A stretch of 64,000 bases of DNA from positions 4,898,001 through 4,962,000 of the forward strand of contig JAEILZ010000001.1 in the NCBI GenBank assembly GCA_018873225.1. The letters are read 5' to 3'. This stretch comes from [Phialemoniopsis] sp. UDSM-2020. Its lineage: Eukaryota; Ascomycota; Sordariomycetes; Thyridiales; Thyridiaceae. The translations under genes and the position numbers were made by a program. The notes under the pieces were generated by a model. It saw only the letters and a program-made list of their open reading frames with translations. It ran no database searches and was not told the DNA's origin. This document shows positions 41,728 to 53,253 of the stretch, piece after piece (the stretch's first letter is position 1; every line of letters starts with the position of its first letter).

Positions 41728-42562
41728 ATAGGCATAGAGGAGTGAAGTTCATTGACTTCCCGGAAGGGGCGGTGATTGAGAACGAATCAGTTGGATCGCT
41801 CCCAGTAACATGTGACATATGCTAACATCAAAAGCAAATCTCGACAGCTTTTGAGGAATCCATTGGCTGTTGGAACAGCGCAAACCCGTTCCCATCCTGG
41901 CTTGCTGGACTAGCCTGTTGAGATCCACTGTTTAGTAGTCTTGAACTCGGGTCGCTCCCGACCTCTAGGCTCAGCGACTCCATCACTTGGCGCTTCTCAT
42001 CGTCGGTCTGTGCCGAAGGTGCGGCTGCGTACCGAGCAACATTTCTGCTCCTGCGTGTTTCGGTCGCCCATTCCGAGCGTCAAAGGAGCCTTTATTGGGC
42101 CTTTTCTGCTCATCCCTTATCGCTCATCTCGAGGGTAAGACTCCCCGATCTGAACTAGTGGACTGTTTTCCACGTCGGCGCTAAACACTTATCTGCTTTG
42201 GGCATCTCCATGCGAACGCAAGGCATTGCAAGTTGTCGGGTGTACCTGTACATGGAGACCTCCAGGCGCTAGCGATGGCTATCCTTTGGTTCGTGTCACT
42301 CATATCCTCATCTGGAGAGTGGCTTTATTAACGTAGTCTCACGCTGTAACAGTCGATGGAATGGGTGCTGATCAGTGTCCTTGCGGGGATGAGAAGAGTA
42401 AGGTGCATTGTTGGTAATGCCATTACTGCAGCAGAGGCGACAACTAGAAATGATAACCAAGTAAGGCAATGCGTAGTCAAACATAAAGATGGCTATATTT
42501 CGAGCAGGCTTGAATCTGAACTATCCGCATCATTTACCCATCACACCCGACCTGGCTAGTCA
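41728..42562. other. Convergent intergenic region
   Basis: About 835 bp between the SDR and the GNAT gene, which converge. Only short ORFs without features; nothing recognised. Confidence 0.45.
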
Positions 42563-43101
42563 TCATTCCAGCTTCATGCGATACTCCTTGAAAAGACTTG
42601 TGGCCATTCTGTCGTACAGTAATTGAGCAGTAGCGTTCTCGTGCTGCGTTACCCACTGCACACGGAGGCAGTTGCTGGCCTTGGCCTTATCAGCTACCGC
42701 CTGAATCAACTTGCGTCCTAGACCCTTGCCTCGAACTACAGGGTCGAGGTATAGATCTTGATGCAACGTTAGCTTCCGGATCACCACAGTGGCAGCTCGT
42801 GAGAGCTGCTCCATTAGGCAGACTTACCATGAAGGAACATGATCTTCTTATCGCTCAAGGTTGTCTGGGTAAAGAAGAAGTGGGCGAATCCGATCATCAC
42901 CTTCTTGTCCCCCACAAACTGCCTCACTGCTAGTCCCTGTAGGTCATCCTTGTTTTGAATCAAGCGGTCGAAAGTGCTCAGGTACTGCTGGTGATCGACT
43001 GATGTCTTGTAGAAATCAAGATACCCCCGGAATAAGGCGGTCCACTGATCCCAGTCCTCAGAGGCCAACGCGGTGATTTCATAGTCGTCTCCTGACGCCA
43101 T
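42563..43101 (-). CDS. GNAT-family N-acetyltransferase
   Basis: Two exons, 43101-42828 and 42756-42563, intron GTAAGT...ATCAAG (71 nt). The product is 155 residues, taking MASGDDYEI as start; 16 further codons upstream are open but poorly matched. The splice restores LYLDPVVRGKGLGRKLIQAV, with the acetyl-CoA pyrophosphate loop RGKGLGR. WVTQHENATAQLLYDRM forms the conserved last part of the fold. The N terminus (DWDQWTALFRGYLDFY) matches small fungal and bacterial GNATs of the polyamine/amino-acid type. It transfers acetyl from acetyl-CoA to an amine; substrate unknown. Confidence 0.88.
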
Positions 43102-43738
43102 GGCAGTGAATGAGCGGTTTATTAGGATTATACGTTCGTAGATAGACACGCTTCCTCAAGATAGATGCTACATTGCAAGATTGCTGAGAGGGTTTGGGGC
43201 GAACCGGCCGCTTTATAGGCACCGCTCGGTCTTGCTAGTGTTGCTCACTTCTCCACTACCTCCGCCAACGCCTCCAGAGCTTCCAGTGAGTCATTTAGCG
43301 CAGCGCAGACGCAGACACTTGATAAGGGCGATCAAGCTAAGAACTTACTTTGATCGACCGAACGCGTGCGCTGGTTAAGTGGAGAGGTATTGCAGTCTTC
43401 TGCAATCAATGGATCGGGTGACCCTGTGCTGCTGCTCTTAGATAACAGCTTGAGCCCAAATATCGGGTGTCGATTTCGACGTAATTGTGCTTGGCGTCTG
43501 CTTTCATAAAAGAAGTTGCTCAAATGGCCATTGTGATGTCCATGTCTGATATTTAGATCGCGATCTTGATCACAAGAGTCTCACCCAATTATGCTTAAAA
43601 CTTACGCGCGCGGCTATTTGCACATCGTCGTTTGCGTTCCACAAGGCCCGATATCGCGGCTCTTAATATCCTCTCTTCTCTGCAACATGCACCTCTGAGC
43701 TTCTCAGCAGCACTCATTCATTCTTCCCGCCCGTGACA
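43102..43738. other. Bidirectional promoter GNAT / kinase-like gene
   Basis: About 635 bp between divergent starts. No clear TATA box or operator; only short ORFs. Confidence 0.4.
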
Positions 43739-44575
43739 ATGAATACCCCCGCGCAAAAGAATGGCAATGTCGAGCTTCTCGCATGTCTTGTTGACCCCGA
43801 CGACGCAACCGATAGCGACTACCGTTTTCTAGTCGACGGACGGCATGTGAAGTACATCCAAACCGCGCCAGGCACGTTTCCTGGAGTTGGAGATGACCGC
43901 TGCTTTGGACCCATCCTGGTCAGCGAGCTCCTCCCGCCATTCCCGGCCGGAGATTGGAATATTGGCCACGTTGCCATGAACACGGAGACTGGAAAGGCTG
44001 CGTTTCTCAAGACTGAAAGGGTACAATCTGCGGGGGTCAAGAGCACCTGGCATCCTTCGAAGTTCAACGCATTAGACTTTACGCAGGTAGAACGCCTCAG
44101 GCAACGGGTCCATGTCTCAACCCACCCAGAGCTTCAAAATGGCCAGCCTGTCTTGGTCAAGTTTGCAGTATGGCCCTGGGAAGTCTCCGACATGGAAACC
44201 GAAACGGCCGCCTATCAGTGGGTTGACGGAAGTGGCATTGGTCCCAAGTTTCTGGGCCATCTCACCGAAGGCAAAGACGGACGCGTGATAGGCTTCGTCA
44301 CGGAGTATGTCGAAGGCGCGAGAGAGGCGGGACCCGAGGACATTGATGCTTGCAGAAAGACTCTCAGGCAGTTGCATAAGCTAGGTATCAAACTCGGAGA
44401 TATCAACAAGCACAACTTTCTGGTGCGGGATGGGCAGGATGCTATACTCATAGACTTTGAAACGGCCAAACAAGACTGTTCGCCTCGGGAACTGGAGGAT
44501 GAGATGGATGCTCTCGAGGGTAGCTTGAAGGACGAGAGCGGCAGTGGCGGAGTAGAGATACTTTCTGGGGACTAG
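43739..44575 (+). CDS. Protein-kinase-like (PKL) fold protein
   Basis: A single exon of 278 residues from the ATG at 43739 (two further open codons precede it but start with GTG). The C-terminal half has the core of a kinase-like fold: GPKFLGHLTE, VIGFVTEYVEG (hinge), LHKLGIKLGDINKHNFLV as the catalytic loop with Asp and Asn, and AILIDFETA in the DFG position. The N-terminal half is a beta-rich region without a glycine loop that I can identify. Fungal relatives are often loosely labelled alpha-galactosidase A-like or aminoglycoside-phosphotransferase-like. ATP-dependent phosphorylation of a small molecule or protein is possible. The function is unknown. Confidence 0.8.
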   Translation: MNTPAQKNGNVELLACLVDPDDATDSDYRFLVDGRHVKYIQTAPGTFPGVGDDRCFGPILVSELLPPFPAGDWNIGHVAMNTETGKAAFLKTERVQSAGVKSTWHPSKFNALDFTQVERLRQRVHVSTHPELQNGQPVLVKFAVWPWEVSDMETETAAYQWVDGSGIGPKFLGHLTEGKDGRVIGFVTEYVEGAREAGPEDIDACRKTLRQLHKLGIKLGDINKHNFLVRDGQDAILIDFETAKQDCSPRELEDEMDALEGSLKDESGSGGVEILSGD

Positions 44576-44690
44576 TTTCACTTCAACCACGTCTACTAAT
44601 GGATAATATGCTACTAAGATCCTGCAGGCAAGCTCGTCGAAATATTGATGAAGCTGTCTATCCCTAAAGCCCATAAATTACATGGCAGTC

Positions 44691-45793
44691 TCACCGCCAC
44701 TTGCCTGTCGCGAGATCGGGGAAGCCCTTGACTGAATCTGCAAGTCTACTAGGCTCCCCGTGAATCGCCTCAAACAATGGCTCAAAGATGGCGCAGTTGC
44801 GCTCACCCAATTCACCGCTCAGAATTGTAGGTCGCGGGTGCCGAATCAACGTTTCGTGAGCTGTCTCAACGACCTGGCCTGTCAGCGTATTACCCTTGTC
44901 ATTGATGAACTCGTCGTAAGCCGATAAGATGCATTCCTTGGTCACCATACTAAAATCATGATCAGTCTTTTGCCCTCGACTACGTTAGCAAATATCAACT
45001 TACTGTTCTGGCAAGAACATGGCTTTAAAGTTCGGAATGATGCCGGTGTCATAGGCATTAGGCATGACGACGTTGATCGTGATGCTGTCCTTCTTCAGCA
45101 GTACAGGCGCCGTGGCACGTGCCCACGCCACATGCGCGGCCTTGGTGCACGAGTACTCTGGAAATGCGCCGCAGGGTTGAAACGCCATGGTGCTGGACGA
45201 GATGATGATCTTGCCCCCGGGCGTCGGGTTGTGTCGCATGAAGTGAGTGGCCAGGACGGTGCCGTAGATGGGCGCCTTGTAGTTAGTCTCGGTGCAGGAC
45301 AGGTCCGGGGCCGGCGGCAGGCTGGTTACCGGGTCGGAGCGCTGCCTCAGCGAGTACGGTGAGAAGGCATCGACGATGCCGGCGTTTGCGATCAGGACGC
45401 TAGACGCTGTGGTTAACAAATATTTTCTGGAATAGTGACAGCAAGATAGGAGACACACTCAATCCGTTGCCACTTCTCCCAGACAGTCTGGAAAAGCTTG
45501 GCTTGACTCTCGTACGACGACACATCGCATGCAACGAAGAGCGCAGTCGCCCCCGTCGGGTCCAGCACGGATGCTACCTCCGCTCCCCGTTCCACATTTC
45601 GACCCGCCAGGCCGACCTTGTAGCCACGACCGTGAAGGTGATGAGCCAGGTCTCGACCAATCCCCACCTGTGCGACGTTATTGCTGTGTCAGCAGAATAC
45701 TGCAGTAGAAACACGACTAGGTAATCAGGACTGACGAACCGTTGCGCCGGTAATAATGGCCACTCTCGGCCGATCCTGCGTTATAGTCGACAT
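44691..45793 (-). CDS. Short-chain dehydrogenase (15-hydroxyprostaglandin dehydrogenase-like)
   Basis: Four exons: 45793-45740, 45667-45459, 45399-45004 and 44949-44691, giving 305 residues. The glycine motif TGATVGIG (15-22) is formed exactly across intron 1. Exon 2 to 3 joins WQRID to VLIANAGIVDAF; the acceptor at 45400 is used because the nearer AG brings in a stop. The catalytic residues lie in IISSSTMAF and YSCTKAA. The C-terminal segment (LPEHMVTKECILSAYDEFI, then LTGQVVE) matches fungal NAD-dependent SDRs near 15-hydroxyprostaglandin dehydrogenase. It oxidises a secondary alcohol or similar; substrate unknown. The gene converges with the kinase-like gene at 43739. Confidence 0.87.
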
Positions 45794-46929
45794 TCTCCAG
45801 CGAGCTCGGTAAGGATGAAAAAGAATTATTGGCAGTACGGAAATTTCACCTGGATCGTACAATGCAACAGCAGTGATGATAGAAAAAGGAATAAAATAAT
45901 CATGGGAGTGTGTTGGCTAAATGAAGTTGATGCTCAGGTTACCCCTGACAGACCTCCACTTGGGAACAAGGGACTGTCACGACGGGAGTGTGAAGGTGAT
46001 AAGTGGAGGCGTTGAATTGGGCTGGAGTCCAAAACAGCCTCTTTCACATTCTCAACTGAGTTCGAAAAAGCAAATTAAGCTGTAGAAACTTGGTTTCCGT
46101 TAGTTCAATATCTGCAAGTTCAAGGATATGCAGCCAGGGTCCCCTCACCTGCAGGTGCGGTGCCAAGCTCCACGACCGGGATGTTGCTGCTGTTGGTTGT
46201 TGGTCAGGTTCAGCCCGGGAAAGACGTACGTAAAGCGCAATTATCAAGGAATAACTCCATCAAAAAGGCGCCATTTCGCCGTGTCTGAGTACTAGCCCAA
46301 TGAGCCATTGCTTCATCGAGTGCTTCAAGGATGACCGTGAAACGATTGCAGGCCAGGCCAATTTTGTCTGGATTTTGTGCACGCGGTTAGCACTACTAGG
46401 CTTGGATATCAGCTCATAGGAACATGAACTCAGCACTCGTAGGTGCAGATAACCGGGGTCATGGGACTACCTGGCAGTGGGCCGGACGGCATGGCTCTTC
46501 CGCCAACCAGGATGCATCCGTTACATCCTTGGCAACCGCTCACCAGGGTCGACGACCAACACCAGCTTGAGACAGTTGTTTGCAGATCAAAGATTTTCTT
46601 TTTTCTATTCTGCAGGCTTTGCGGCGTAGGACTCAAAGTTCAATGATGGCCCCTTTTCAATATGTATTCTCAGAGTCGGTACCCTGACCTGTTTGTACCA
46701 CCTACAAACAGGGTAAGATCTGCCTCATGAAGTTGTGTCGAGGTAATGATTGAAGTAGTGGGAAAGGTTGTCGTTTGGAGTCCCTTCGTTCTTCCCTTAC
46801 TTCTTATTGTTGCTCTTCTTGTTCGCTTGCCCGAGTATGTCTTGAGATCTGCATCTCTGCTCTTCCGTTCAACACATTGCGAACACTCTTCTGTGTGATA
46901 CTGTGGTACTGCACCTTCATATACGGACA
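45794..46929. other. Intergenic region SDR / rhodopsin-domain protein
   Basis: About 1.1 kb between divergent genes. No ORF with domain features. A CAGGTGCGG-rich short stretch near 46150 and T-rich stretches near 46590-46605 were noted; nothing recognised as an element or RNA. Confidence 0.45.
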
Positions 46930-48196
46930 ATGTCAGCCAAGCACTTCGAGTCGCCTATTCCTATCGAAAATGGCCTCCAGAAAGAGGTTATCATTACCTC
47001 GTCGCTTGCAATTATCGTACCATCAATCTTTGTCGCTCTGCGGTTGTACACAAAGGTTACCACTAAGAAGCGGCCCCTCGACATCACAGATGCGTTCCTT
47101 TTGCTAGCGCTGCTGATAAATATTGGTCTTCATTGTGATTACTTTCTGCTCGTGTGTAAGGGAGGGATGGGCTTCCATCCGGCCGAAATCATGGAGCGCT
47201 TTGGTCCAGATGTCCTCGTGTTCTTTGGCAAGGTATTTCGAAACTTTACTCCGTACCAGGTATCCAGACTAGTTATTCATTTAAGCTAACACTTTGACGC
47301 ATTAGACCATCGTATCTGTCGGGTGTTTGTACAATGTGGCCGTCGGCACCTGCAAGATTCCTGTCTTGCTGATGTACACTACGCTGCTTCCGGTTCCCAA
47401 GGTTTACACATTGGTCAAGATCCTGGGCGTCCTATTCGCAATGTCGTACTCGTCAACCGCCATCGCCCCCTTCTTGCTTTGCCGGCCGCTGGCGTACAAT
47501 TGGGACAAGACTATTGAGGGTGGTACTTGTGGGAACTGGCCGCTCTACTACACCTTCTGCGGCGCCCTCAACATCGTTTACGAGGCATTGGTGCTTATTC
47601 TGCCCATGCCGTTCTTCATCAATCTGCAGATGTCCCTGCGCAAGAGACTGGTGTTGATTGGCATGTTTGGCACTGGCTTCGCGTAGGCCTCCCATATCTC
47701 TATTTTTCGTGTCCAGAAAAGTCTTGAAACAAACACTGACCTGAAGAACAATAGCACCTGTGCGATTGGAATCTACCGACAGACTACCATCCCTGGCCTC
47801 GACTTCAACGACATGACGTACGAGGGCATAGGCGCGACGGTTTTCTCGGGCCTGGAGCCGCCTGTAGCCATCAGCCTCTCATGTATCCCCTTCCTGAAGC
47901 CTCTGTTCAAGGGCAAGATGGACTCGACCCAGGACAGCTATGCAAACACATCACGGTCTGTACCACGGAAGTCGGGGCTGTTGCAGAGCCTGTCCAGGCC
48001 TTTCAAGCCGCTCGACGACGACTCGTCGGAGATCGAGCTTCAGCCTAGAGGCAAGGCCCACCATGCTGTCTCTGTTGAGGCAACGAGTAACAAACCGGCG
48101 ACGTGGAACCACGACGGCGAGACGGCCGACCGCATTGCTCTGGAAAGGAAGTGGGAGGTCAAGACGGAGAGTCGTGGTGTGGATGTCACGCCATAG
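46930..48196 (+). CDS. Rhodopsin-domain (Pth11/SAT4-like) seven-helix membrane protein
   Basis: Three exons, 46930-47259, 47306-47682 and 47755-48196 (introns GTATCC...CATTAG and GTAGGC...AATAG). The product is 382 residues. Seven hydrophobic segments are recognisable, starting VIITSSLAIIVPSIFVALRLYTKVTTKKRPLDITDAFL, the family signature around helices 1-2. CRPLAYNWD and TCGNWPLYYTFCGALNIVYEALVLILPMP follow between helices 4 and 6. The C-terminal tail of about 120 residues is cytoplasmic and polar. The family includes Pth11-like receptors and many uncharacterised proteins, and no CFEM domain is present here. A sensing role at the plasma membrane is possible. Confidence 0.88.
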
Positions 48197-48648
48197 GCAC
48201 TCCCGCCCAGGGCAACTAGACAAATTGACCGGTGTAGGAGGATCCAGGCATTTCCTCAACCAGATGTGTAACTTTTCTCCTGACACGGCAAGGCCTCGTG
48301 CAGACAATGACAGGCTTGTCCGTGCGCGACATGGCTGGCTACGAAGGTGTATCGCTTGATAAGCAGATCACTACACTCCTACTGGAGGGATACACTCTCG
48401 CCATCATTAAAAATCTTCCATTCTTGCCACCTGAGGCTCCATGAGCAAGCTCGTGCTGTTGACCGATCCAATCTGACGGCTAGGCGGCATGACGGAGGTA
48501 CTCCGGCTCCGACCCCTGGCGGGGCCTCGCTTCCAGCCGAGTCTCACTCACCGAATTCGCGAGAGCCCCCTGACTAAATCCGACTTCTGCCTTGCAAACA
48601 CCTACACCGAACCCAGCAATTATTCCCCCGAATGAAGCTATAGCAGTC
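48197..48648. other. Intergenic region upstream of Zn2Cys6 gene
   Basis: About 450 bp: 3' flank of the membrane-protein gene and promoter of the next. No TATA box or operator identified. Confidence 0.4.
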
Positions 48649-50235
48649 ATGTCTTCACGCATAACATCATCTCCCGGCTGTCACAGCTGTAGGAGGATGA
48701 GAGTCAAGGTTAGTCAAAACATACAGCGTCATCGGTCACCGTTATACCCACGTCTCACCCACATGCACATCCAGTGCGACAGAGCCAAGCCGGGTTGTCA
48801 TAGATGCGCAAAGGCTAAGAGAACATGCCCGGGCTATCCAGAGCCGGGTTCCGCGCCGTTCAAGTCTATGAATTGTTGGGCCGAGTCTAAAGTAGCTCCG
48901 CAAAGTAGCACAATCATGGGATCGGTCAGATGTGAAAAGGGCTGCTCCCTGACAACCATTCGACCATCCATCGCGTGGGATGACTACGCCACGGCGCACT
49001 TCGTAGAAAATTACACCCTTGCATCGTGGGAAGGAGGTCCTGGATATCTAGAATACCTTCCACAGATCCTGAAGCAGCCAACAGAATGCTTGCAGCAGGC
49101 ATTACTGGCCGTGTCGTTCGCTCATCTGGGGAACATCTCTCGGATTCCGACCCTGCAGACCAGATCCAGGACTCACTACGGCCGTGCTCTTCGCTCCCTT
49201 GGTGCGTCGTTGAGAAGTTCCATGGGTTCAGAGCGTGAGCAGATACTGGCAACAATCATCCTACTACAGAAATTCGAGGTGAGTTTGCAGTTGTTGCTCT
49301 TGTGCCTAGACCTTCCTTGACTAATCGGTCACTAGATGATCTGTGGGATAGTGCACCCTGCCCAGAGCCCTCATGATCCCGCTGCCTCGGAGATCCTCCG
49401 CCAGGGATGGAGTTCACAACCCAGAGACCGCGTAAGCAGCGACCTGTACCGTTCTGTGCAAGGCAGGAAGGGTATACTGGCTCTCTGCCACGGCTGCGAG
49501 TACGGTGGCCTCACGGTGGATGGCAACACATTTCAGAGATCTGCGCTCGGCTCGTCGCTTTGGCCTCTGCTAGTTCAGGTATCTGCAGTCCGGTTTAAAG
49601 TCTTGGATTGCATTGAAAAGGTCAACAGGACAGAGATGTCTCAAGAAGACTTGCGGGATGAAATACAAAGCTCACTTGCTTCGTATCGTAAACTTCAGTC
49701 TTGGCCAGAAACTGTGCCACAGCGCTGGAAATACCAGATCGCAGAGATTCCAGTCGCCTCTGCTGAAACGGACGGAGAGGATGTTCACAATCGGCTTTAC
49801 GTGTTTCAGACCATTCAGCACGGCGCCGTCTGGATGCTGTACTGGTGCAGCTGCATACATCTGCTCGAGGTCTTCATCAAAGGAAACGACTTGCTGGCTT
49901 CAAGCCTTAGCGGCGTTGGGATCCAAGTCGACAGTCCGGGTGGCATTGGTGCTGACCTCAGGGGAAGGATTCTGGAAGCTGTAGACGGCATAATGCCTTG
50001 CACACCGTATCTACTTGGAGATATAGATGAGCTAGGGAACCCGCAAGTTGGCCGCACAACGAAGAGCATCGGGGCTTTCTTCCTTCTTAGGGGTCTTTGG
50101 ACAGCACTCTCTGTCGAACAGATTGACTCTTCTCGGAGACAGATGCTATTGGGATACCTGGATCGTATCTGGTCAACATTTGGGATCAAAATGGCTCTTG
50201 TCGGGCAAGAGTCTGTCGCTGGCAAAGTTTGTTAG
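48649..50235 (+). CDS. Zn2Cys6 transcription factor
   Basis: Three exons, 48649-48708, 48775-49278 and 49336-50235, giving 487 residues. The first intron (66 nt, GTTAGT...ATCCAG) interrupts the zinc cluster, whose cysteines are 11, 14, 21, 28, 31 and 38 (CHSCRRMRVK then CDRAKPGCHRC). This is the short class with GYPEPG directly after the cluster and no coiled coil. The body matches the fungal_trans_2-type helical domain (LQQALLAVSFAHLGNISR, ILATIILLQKFE). Exon 3 starts with MICGIVHPAQSPHDPAASEIL; other introns inside it cannot be excluded. It may regulate neighbouring genes, such as the amidohydrolase 500 bp downstream; there is no direct evidence. Confidence 0.85.
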
Positions 50236-50732
50236 CAATATCACTCCATGAGTGAATCCATCGACTGAGGGAGATATCGGTTTCCGAGTCTTGGCTCGCC
50301 AGAGAGTCGGTGGATCGGCACTTGCAAAAGCCGTCCCCAAACTACTCCACTAATCACTAAACCCGGGCAGACACGTCAAGGACAAAACCGGTTAGCTCAA
50401 GCGAAGTCGCTGTTAATCGCCCAAAGCGGCAATGAAGGGGAACGACGTTGATGATCTCGTTGGGAGGTGATCTTGATATATAGTGAAAGGTTCGGTCTAT
50501 ACATTGTTTCTCGAGTGTGTGAATACTATACTCCTAAGCCAATGTCATCCGACCCATTGTAGCCATGCGTACCAGTCTTTTCCTCCCAGCAGTTCGACTG
50601 TCTCCTGCCTTTTTCTTAAGCTTCGCCTCAGCCTGTATGGATGCAGAGCACTTCTCACGGCTCGATATCAGATCCATCGTAGAACAAAACAATCAAGCAC
50701 GAACCGATGCCCAAACCAACTCATGCCAGCCA
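50236..50732. other. Leader or promoter of amidohydrolase, with upstream in-frame ATG
   Basis: About 500 bp. TATATAT lies at 50475-50481. An ATG at 50565 is in frame with the gene starting at 50733 and would add 56 residues beginning with a signal-peptide-like stretch (RTSLFLPAVRLSPAFFLSFA). Which start is used is undecided. Confidence 0.5.
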
Positions 50733-51809
50733 ATGAAGATCGCCATTGACAATGTCAGAGTGTTCGACGGAAACACGCTCAGCCTGCCCCAGACAGTCGT
50801 CATCGACGGCGAGGTCATAGGAACCGACTTAGCCGGAGCCCAGCACATTGACGCCAACGGCGGCACTCTTCTGCCAGGTCTGATGGACGCCCACTGCCAC
50901 CCGGCATCCGTTGAGCACCTTCGAGCCCTGACCCGGTACGGCGTGACGACCGCCTTCCAGATGGCCTGCTTCGACCCAGCCATGTGCACCTCTCTGCAGA
51001 ACCACCCAGGGCTGGCCACCACCCTCAGCGCCAGCGCACCAGCCTCGGCGCCTGGCAGTGTTCATGGCCAACTCACAGCCATGATCGACCCAAGCCTGCT
51101 CATCTCCAACATCAGCGAGGTGCCCGCCTGGATAGACCGCCAACTCGCCGCGAACCCGGACTACGTCAAGCTCATCGCCGAGACGCCGGGCCTCTCGCAA
51201 GACGTCCTCGACGCGCTGACCGCCGCGGCCCACCAGTGCGGCAAGCAAGTCGCCGTGCACGCCGCGACGCACGACGCGTTCGCGCAGACTATCGCCTCTA
51301 GGTGCGACCACATACAGCACTCGACGCTCGACAGGCCCGTGACGGAATGTATGGCGCAGCAGATCCTGCGCCGGAAGCAAACACTGACGCCGACGCTGAC
51401 CATGATGCGCAGCACGGCGGCGACCAAGCCGGGTGTGTACGACTACGCGGCCGCGCGCGACACCGTGAGTCTGCTGCACCGGGCGGGCGTGCCGATCCTG
51501 CTCGGCACGGACGGCAACATGCAGCCTGGAGTGCCGGCATCGGTGCCGTTCGGCGTGTCTGTGCACGACGAGATGGATAATCTTGTCGAGGCGGGGCTGT
51601 CGAATCTCGAGGTTCTGCGGGCGGCGACTGTGTTGCCGGCGGAGCACTACGGGCTGAAAGACCGTGGCAAGATTGCGCCTGGGCTGAGCGCAGATTTGGT
51701 TCTCGTTGATGGGAATCCGCTTGAGGATATCAAGGCTACGAGGAACATTCGGAAGGTGTGGGTTGGTGGCGTTGAGTTTGTTGATACTGATACTGGCGCG
51801 GAGGCTTGA
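50733..51809 (+). CDS. Metal-dependent amidohydrolase (imidazolonepropionase-like)
   Basis: An intronless gene of 358 residues from MKIAIDNVRVFDG, the usual start of the family; the in-frame ATG at 50565 would give 414. The N-terminal beta-sandwich strand is followed by LLPGLMDAHCHP (HxH metal site), DYVKLIAE (bridging Lys), VAVHAATHD and IQHST (His ligands), and LLGTDGN (catalytic Asp). The C terminus closes the sandwich (GLSADLVLVDGNPLEDI). The product hydrolyses a cyclic amide, dipeptide or carbamate-like bond; related fungal enzymes include ochratoxinase-type hydrolases, but specificity is not visible. If the upstream start is used the enzyme may be secreted. Codon use at third positions is strongly GC-biased in the 3' half. 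Confidence 0.88.
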   Translation: MKIAIDNVRVFDGNTLSLPQTVVIDGEVIGTDLAGAQHIDANGGTLLPGLMDAHCHPASVEHLRALTRYGVTTAFQMACFDPAMCTSLQNHPGLATTLSASAPASAPGSVHGQLTAMIDPSLLISNISEVPAWIDRQLAANPDYVKLIAETPGLSQDVLDALTAAAHQCGKQVAVHAATHDAFAQTIASRCDHIQHSTLDRPVTECMAQQILRRKQTLTPTLTMMRSTAATKPGVYDYAAARDTVSLLHRAGVPILLGTDGNMQPGVPASVPFGVSVHDEMDNLVEAGLSNLEVLRAATVLPAEHYGLKDRGKIAPGLSADLVLVDGNPLEDIKATRNIRKVWVGGVEFVDTDTGAEA

Positions 51810-52178
51810 TCTTCTTGTCAGCTTTGGTCTCAATATTCTGGCCTCACTCGAGCGGTATATAGTCACCGTGATGGCCACATCATTGTGGAGGTAACTTGAG
51901 AGATGGATAGAGCCTTTCGATCGAGTTCATATTAGAAGTATTCAATGTTCATGTCCAGGGTGTGTGTGCTCATGCTCCGACCGCCCCAGAATGGCCCCTG
52001 TCCCTTTGATGCCGGGTTCGCATCTCTTCCACCGTTTCACCTCGTTGATCCTGACTACAACAACACTAATTCTTGCCCTCACCTCGTCCGCCTAGTCATG
52101 TCTGCCACCCAGAATCTGATCCAGCTGCCATAGTGTGGCACCCCGACCCGTCTCTCTATCGGAGGGAGGCGCACCAGA
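51810..52178. other. Convergent intergenic region
   Basis: About 370 bp between the amidohydrolase and the Cdc2 gene. No gene or element recognised. Confidence 0.4.
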
Positions 52179-53253
52179 CTAGGCAAATCCCTCGAAATAT
52201 GGATGATTACAGGCTTGTTTGGCAGAGATGCGCCCAGCAGGATCGAATACAAGCATCATCTCGAGCAGGTCCAGCCCCACATCATCGAGATTCGTACAGA
52301 TAGGTGCGGTCGGGTTGCGCGTCCACTTGGGGAAACTCGATTTGAAATCGGGGTAGCTGGTCACGCCGGGCCATGTCTCTTCTGTGGGCGTTCCGAGGAG
52401 GCTACACGCAACCATTAGTCACCCGCGATAGACGTCAGCGCATGCAAACATGTCAGGCTAAGCTTACCGGAAGATCTTGAAGATCTCGTCAATCTCCGAG
52501 TCGCCCGGGAAGAGCGGCTTCCGCGTGCACATCTCGGCAAAGATACACCCCACCGACCACATATCGACACCGGTAGAATACTGGCGCCCGCCGAGCAGCA
52601 CCTCGGGCGCGCGGTACCACAGCGTGACGACCTCGTGCGTGTAGGTGCGCAGCGGCACGCCAAACGCGCGCGCGAGGCCAAAGTCGGCGAGCTTGAGGTT
52701 GCCCTCCCTGTCAATCAGCAGGTTCTGCGGCTTGAGGTCGCGGTGCAGGATGCGGTGGCTGTGGCAGTAGCGCACGCCCTTGCACAGCTGGCCCATGAAC
52801 TTCTTGATGATCATGTCGCCCAGGCCCAGACGGCTCAGACCCGAATCGATGCCCTCGGGGAAGGCCTTGCCGCGGCCGCCGTCGGTGACCGGCAGGGCGT
52901 CCATGTACTTCTTGAGATCGAGCTCGAGGAACTCGGAGACCAGGTACAGCTTGTGGCTGTCGGCGTAGACGATGTTGAGCAGGCGCAAGATGTTTGGGTC
53001 GCGCAGCTCCTTCATGAGCGAGATCTCGCGGATGGCCGTGCTAGGCACACCCTCGTCCTCGGCGTCGAGGCGGATCTTCTTCATGGCGACGATGCGGCCG
53101 CCGTTGCTCAGGTCGCGCGCCTTGTACACCACTCCATAAGTGCCTGGGAAGTGTGAAGGTTCAGCATCGCGGGTTTCTCATGAAACAAGGGATGAGATAC
53201 GGGGGCGGGCACTCACCCTCGCCAATCTTTTCGACTTTCTGGTAGTTCTCCAT
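52179..53253 (-). CDS. cdc2: Cyclin-dependent kinase Cdc2/CDK1
   Basis: Three exons, 53253-53217, 53143-52468 and 52401-52179, giving 311 residues. The first intron falls inside the glycine loop GEGTYG (11-16), whose T14/Y15 are the inhibitory phosphorylation sites. Lys34 is the ATP lysine. PSTAIRE (46-52) is intact, which identifies the main mitotic CDK rather than Pho85 or Kin28. [19 protein letters not shown] and [14 protein letters not shown] with the activating Thr follow. An insertion ([24 protein letters not shown]) after the hinge is typical of filamentous-ascomycete Cdc2 (NimX). It drives G2/M with B-type cyclins in the nucleus. The C terminus stops soon after CNHPYF. This is a core single-copy gene. 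Confidence 0.95.
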
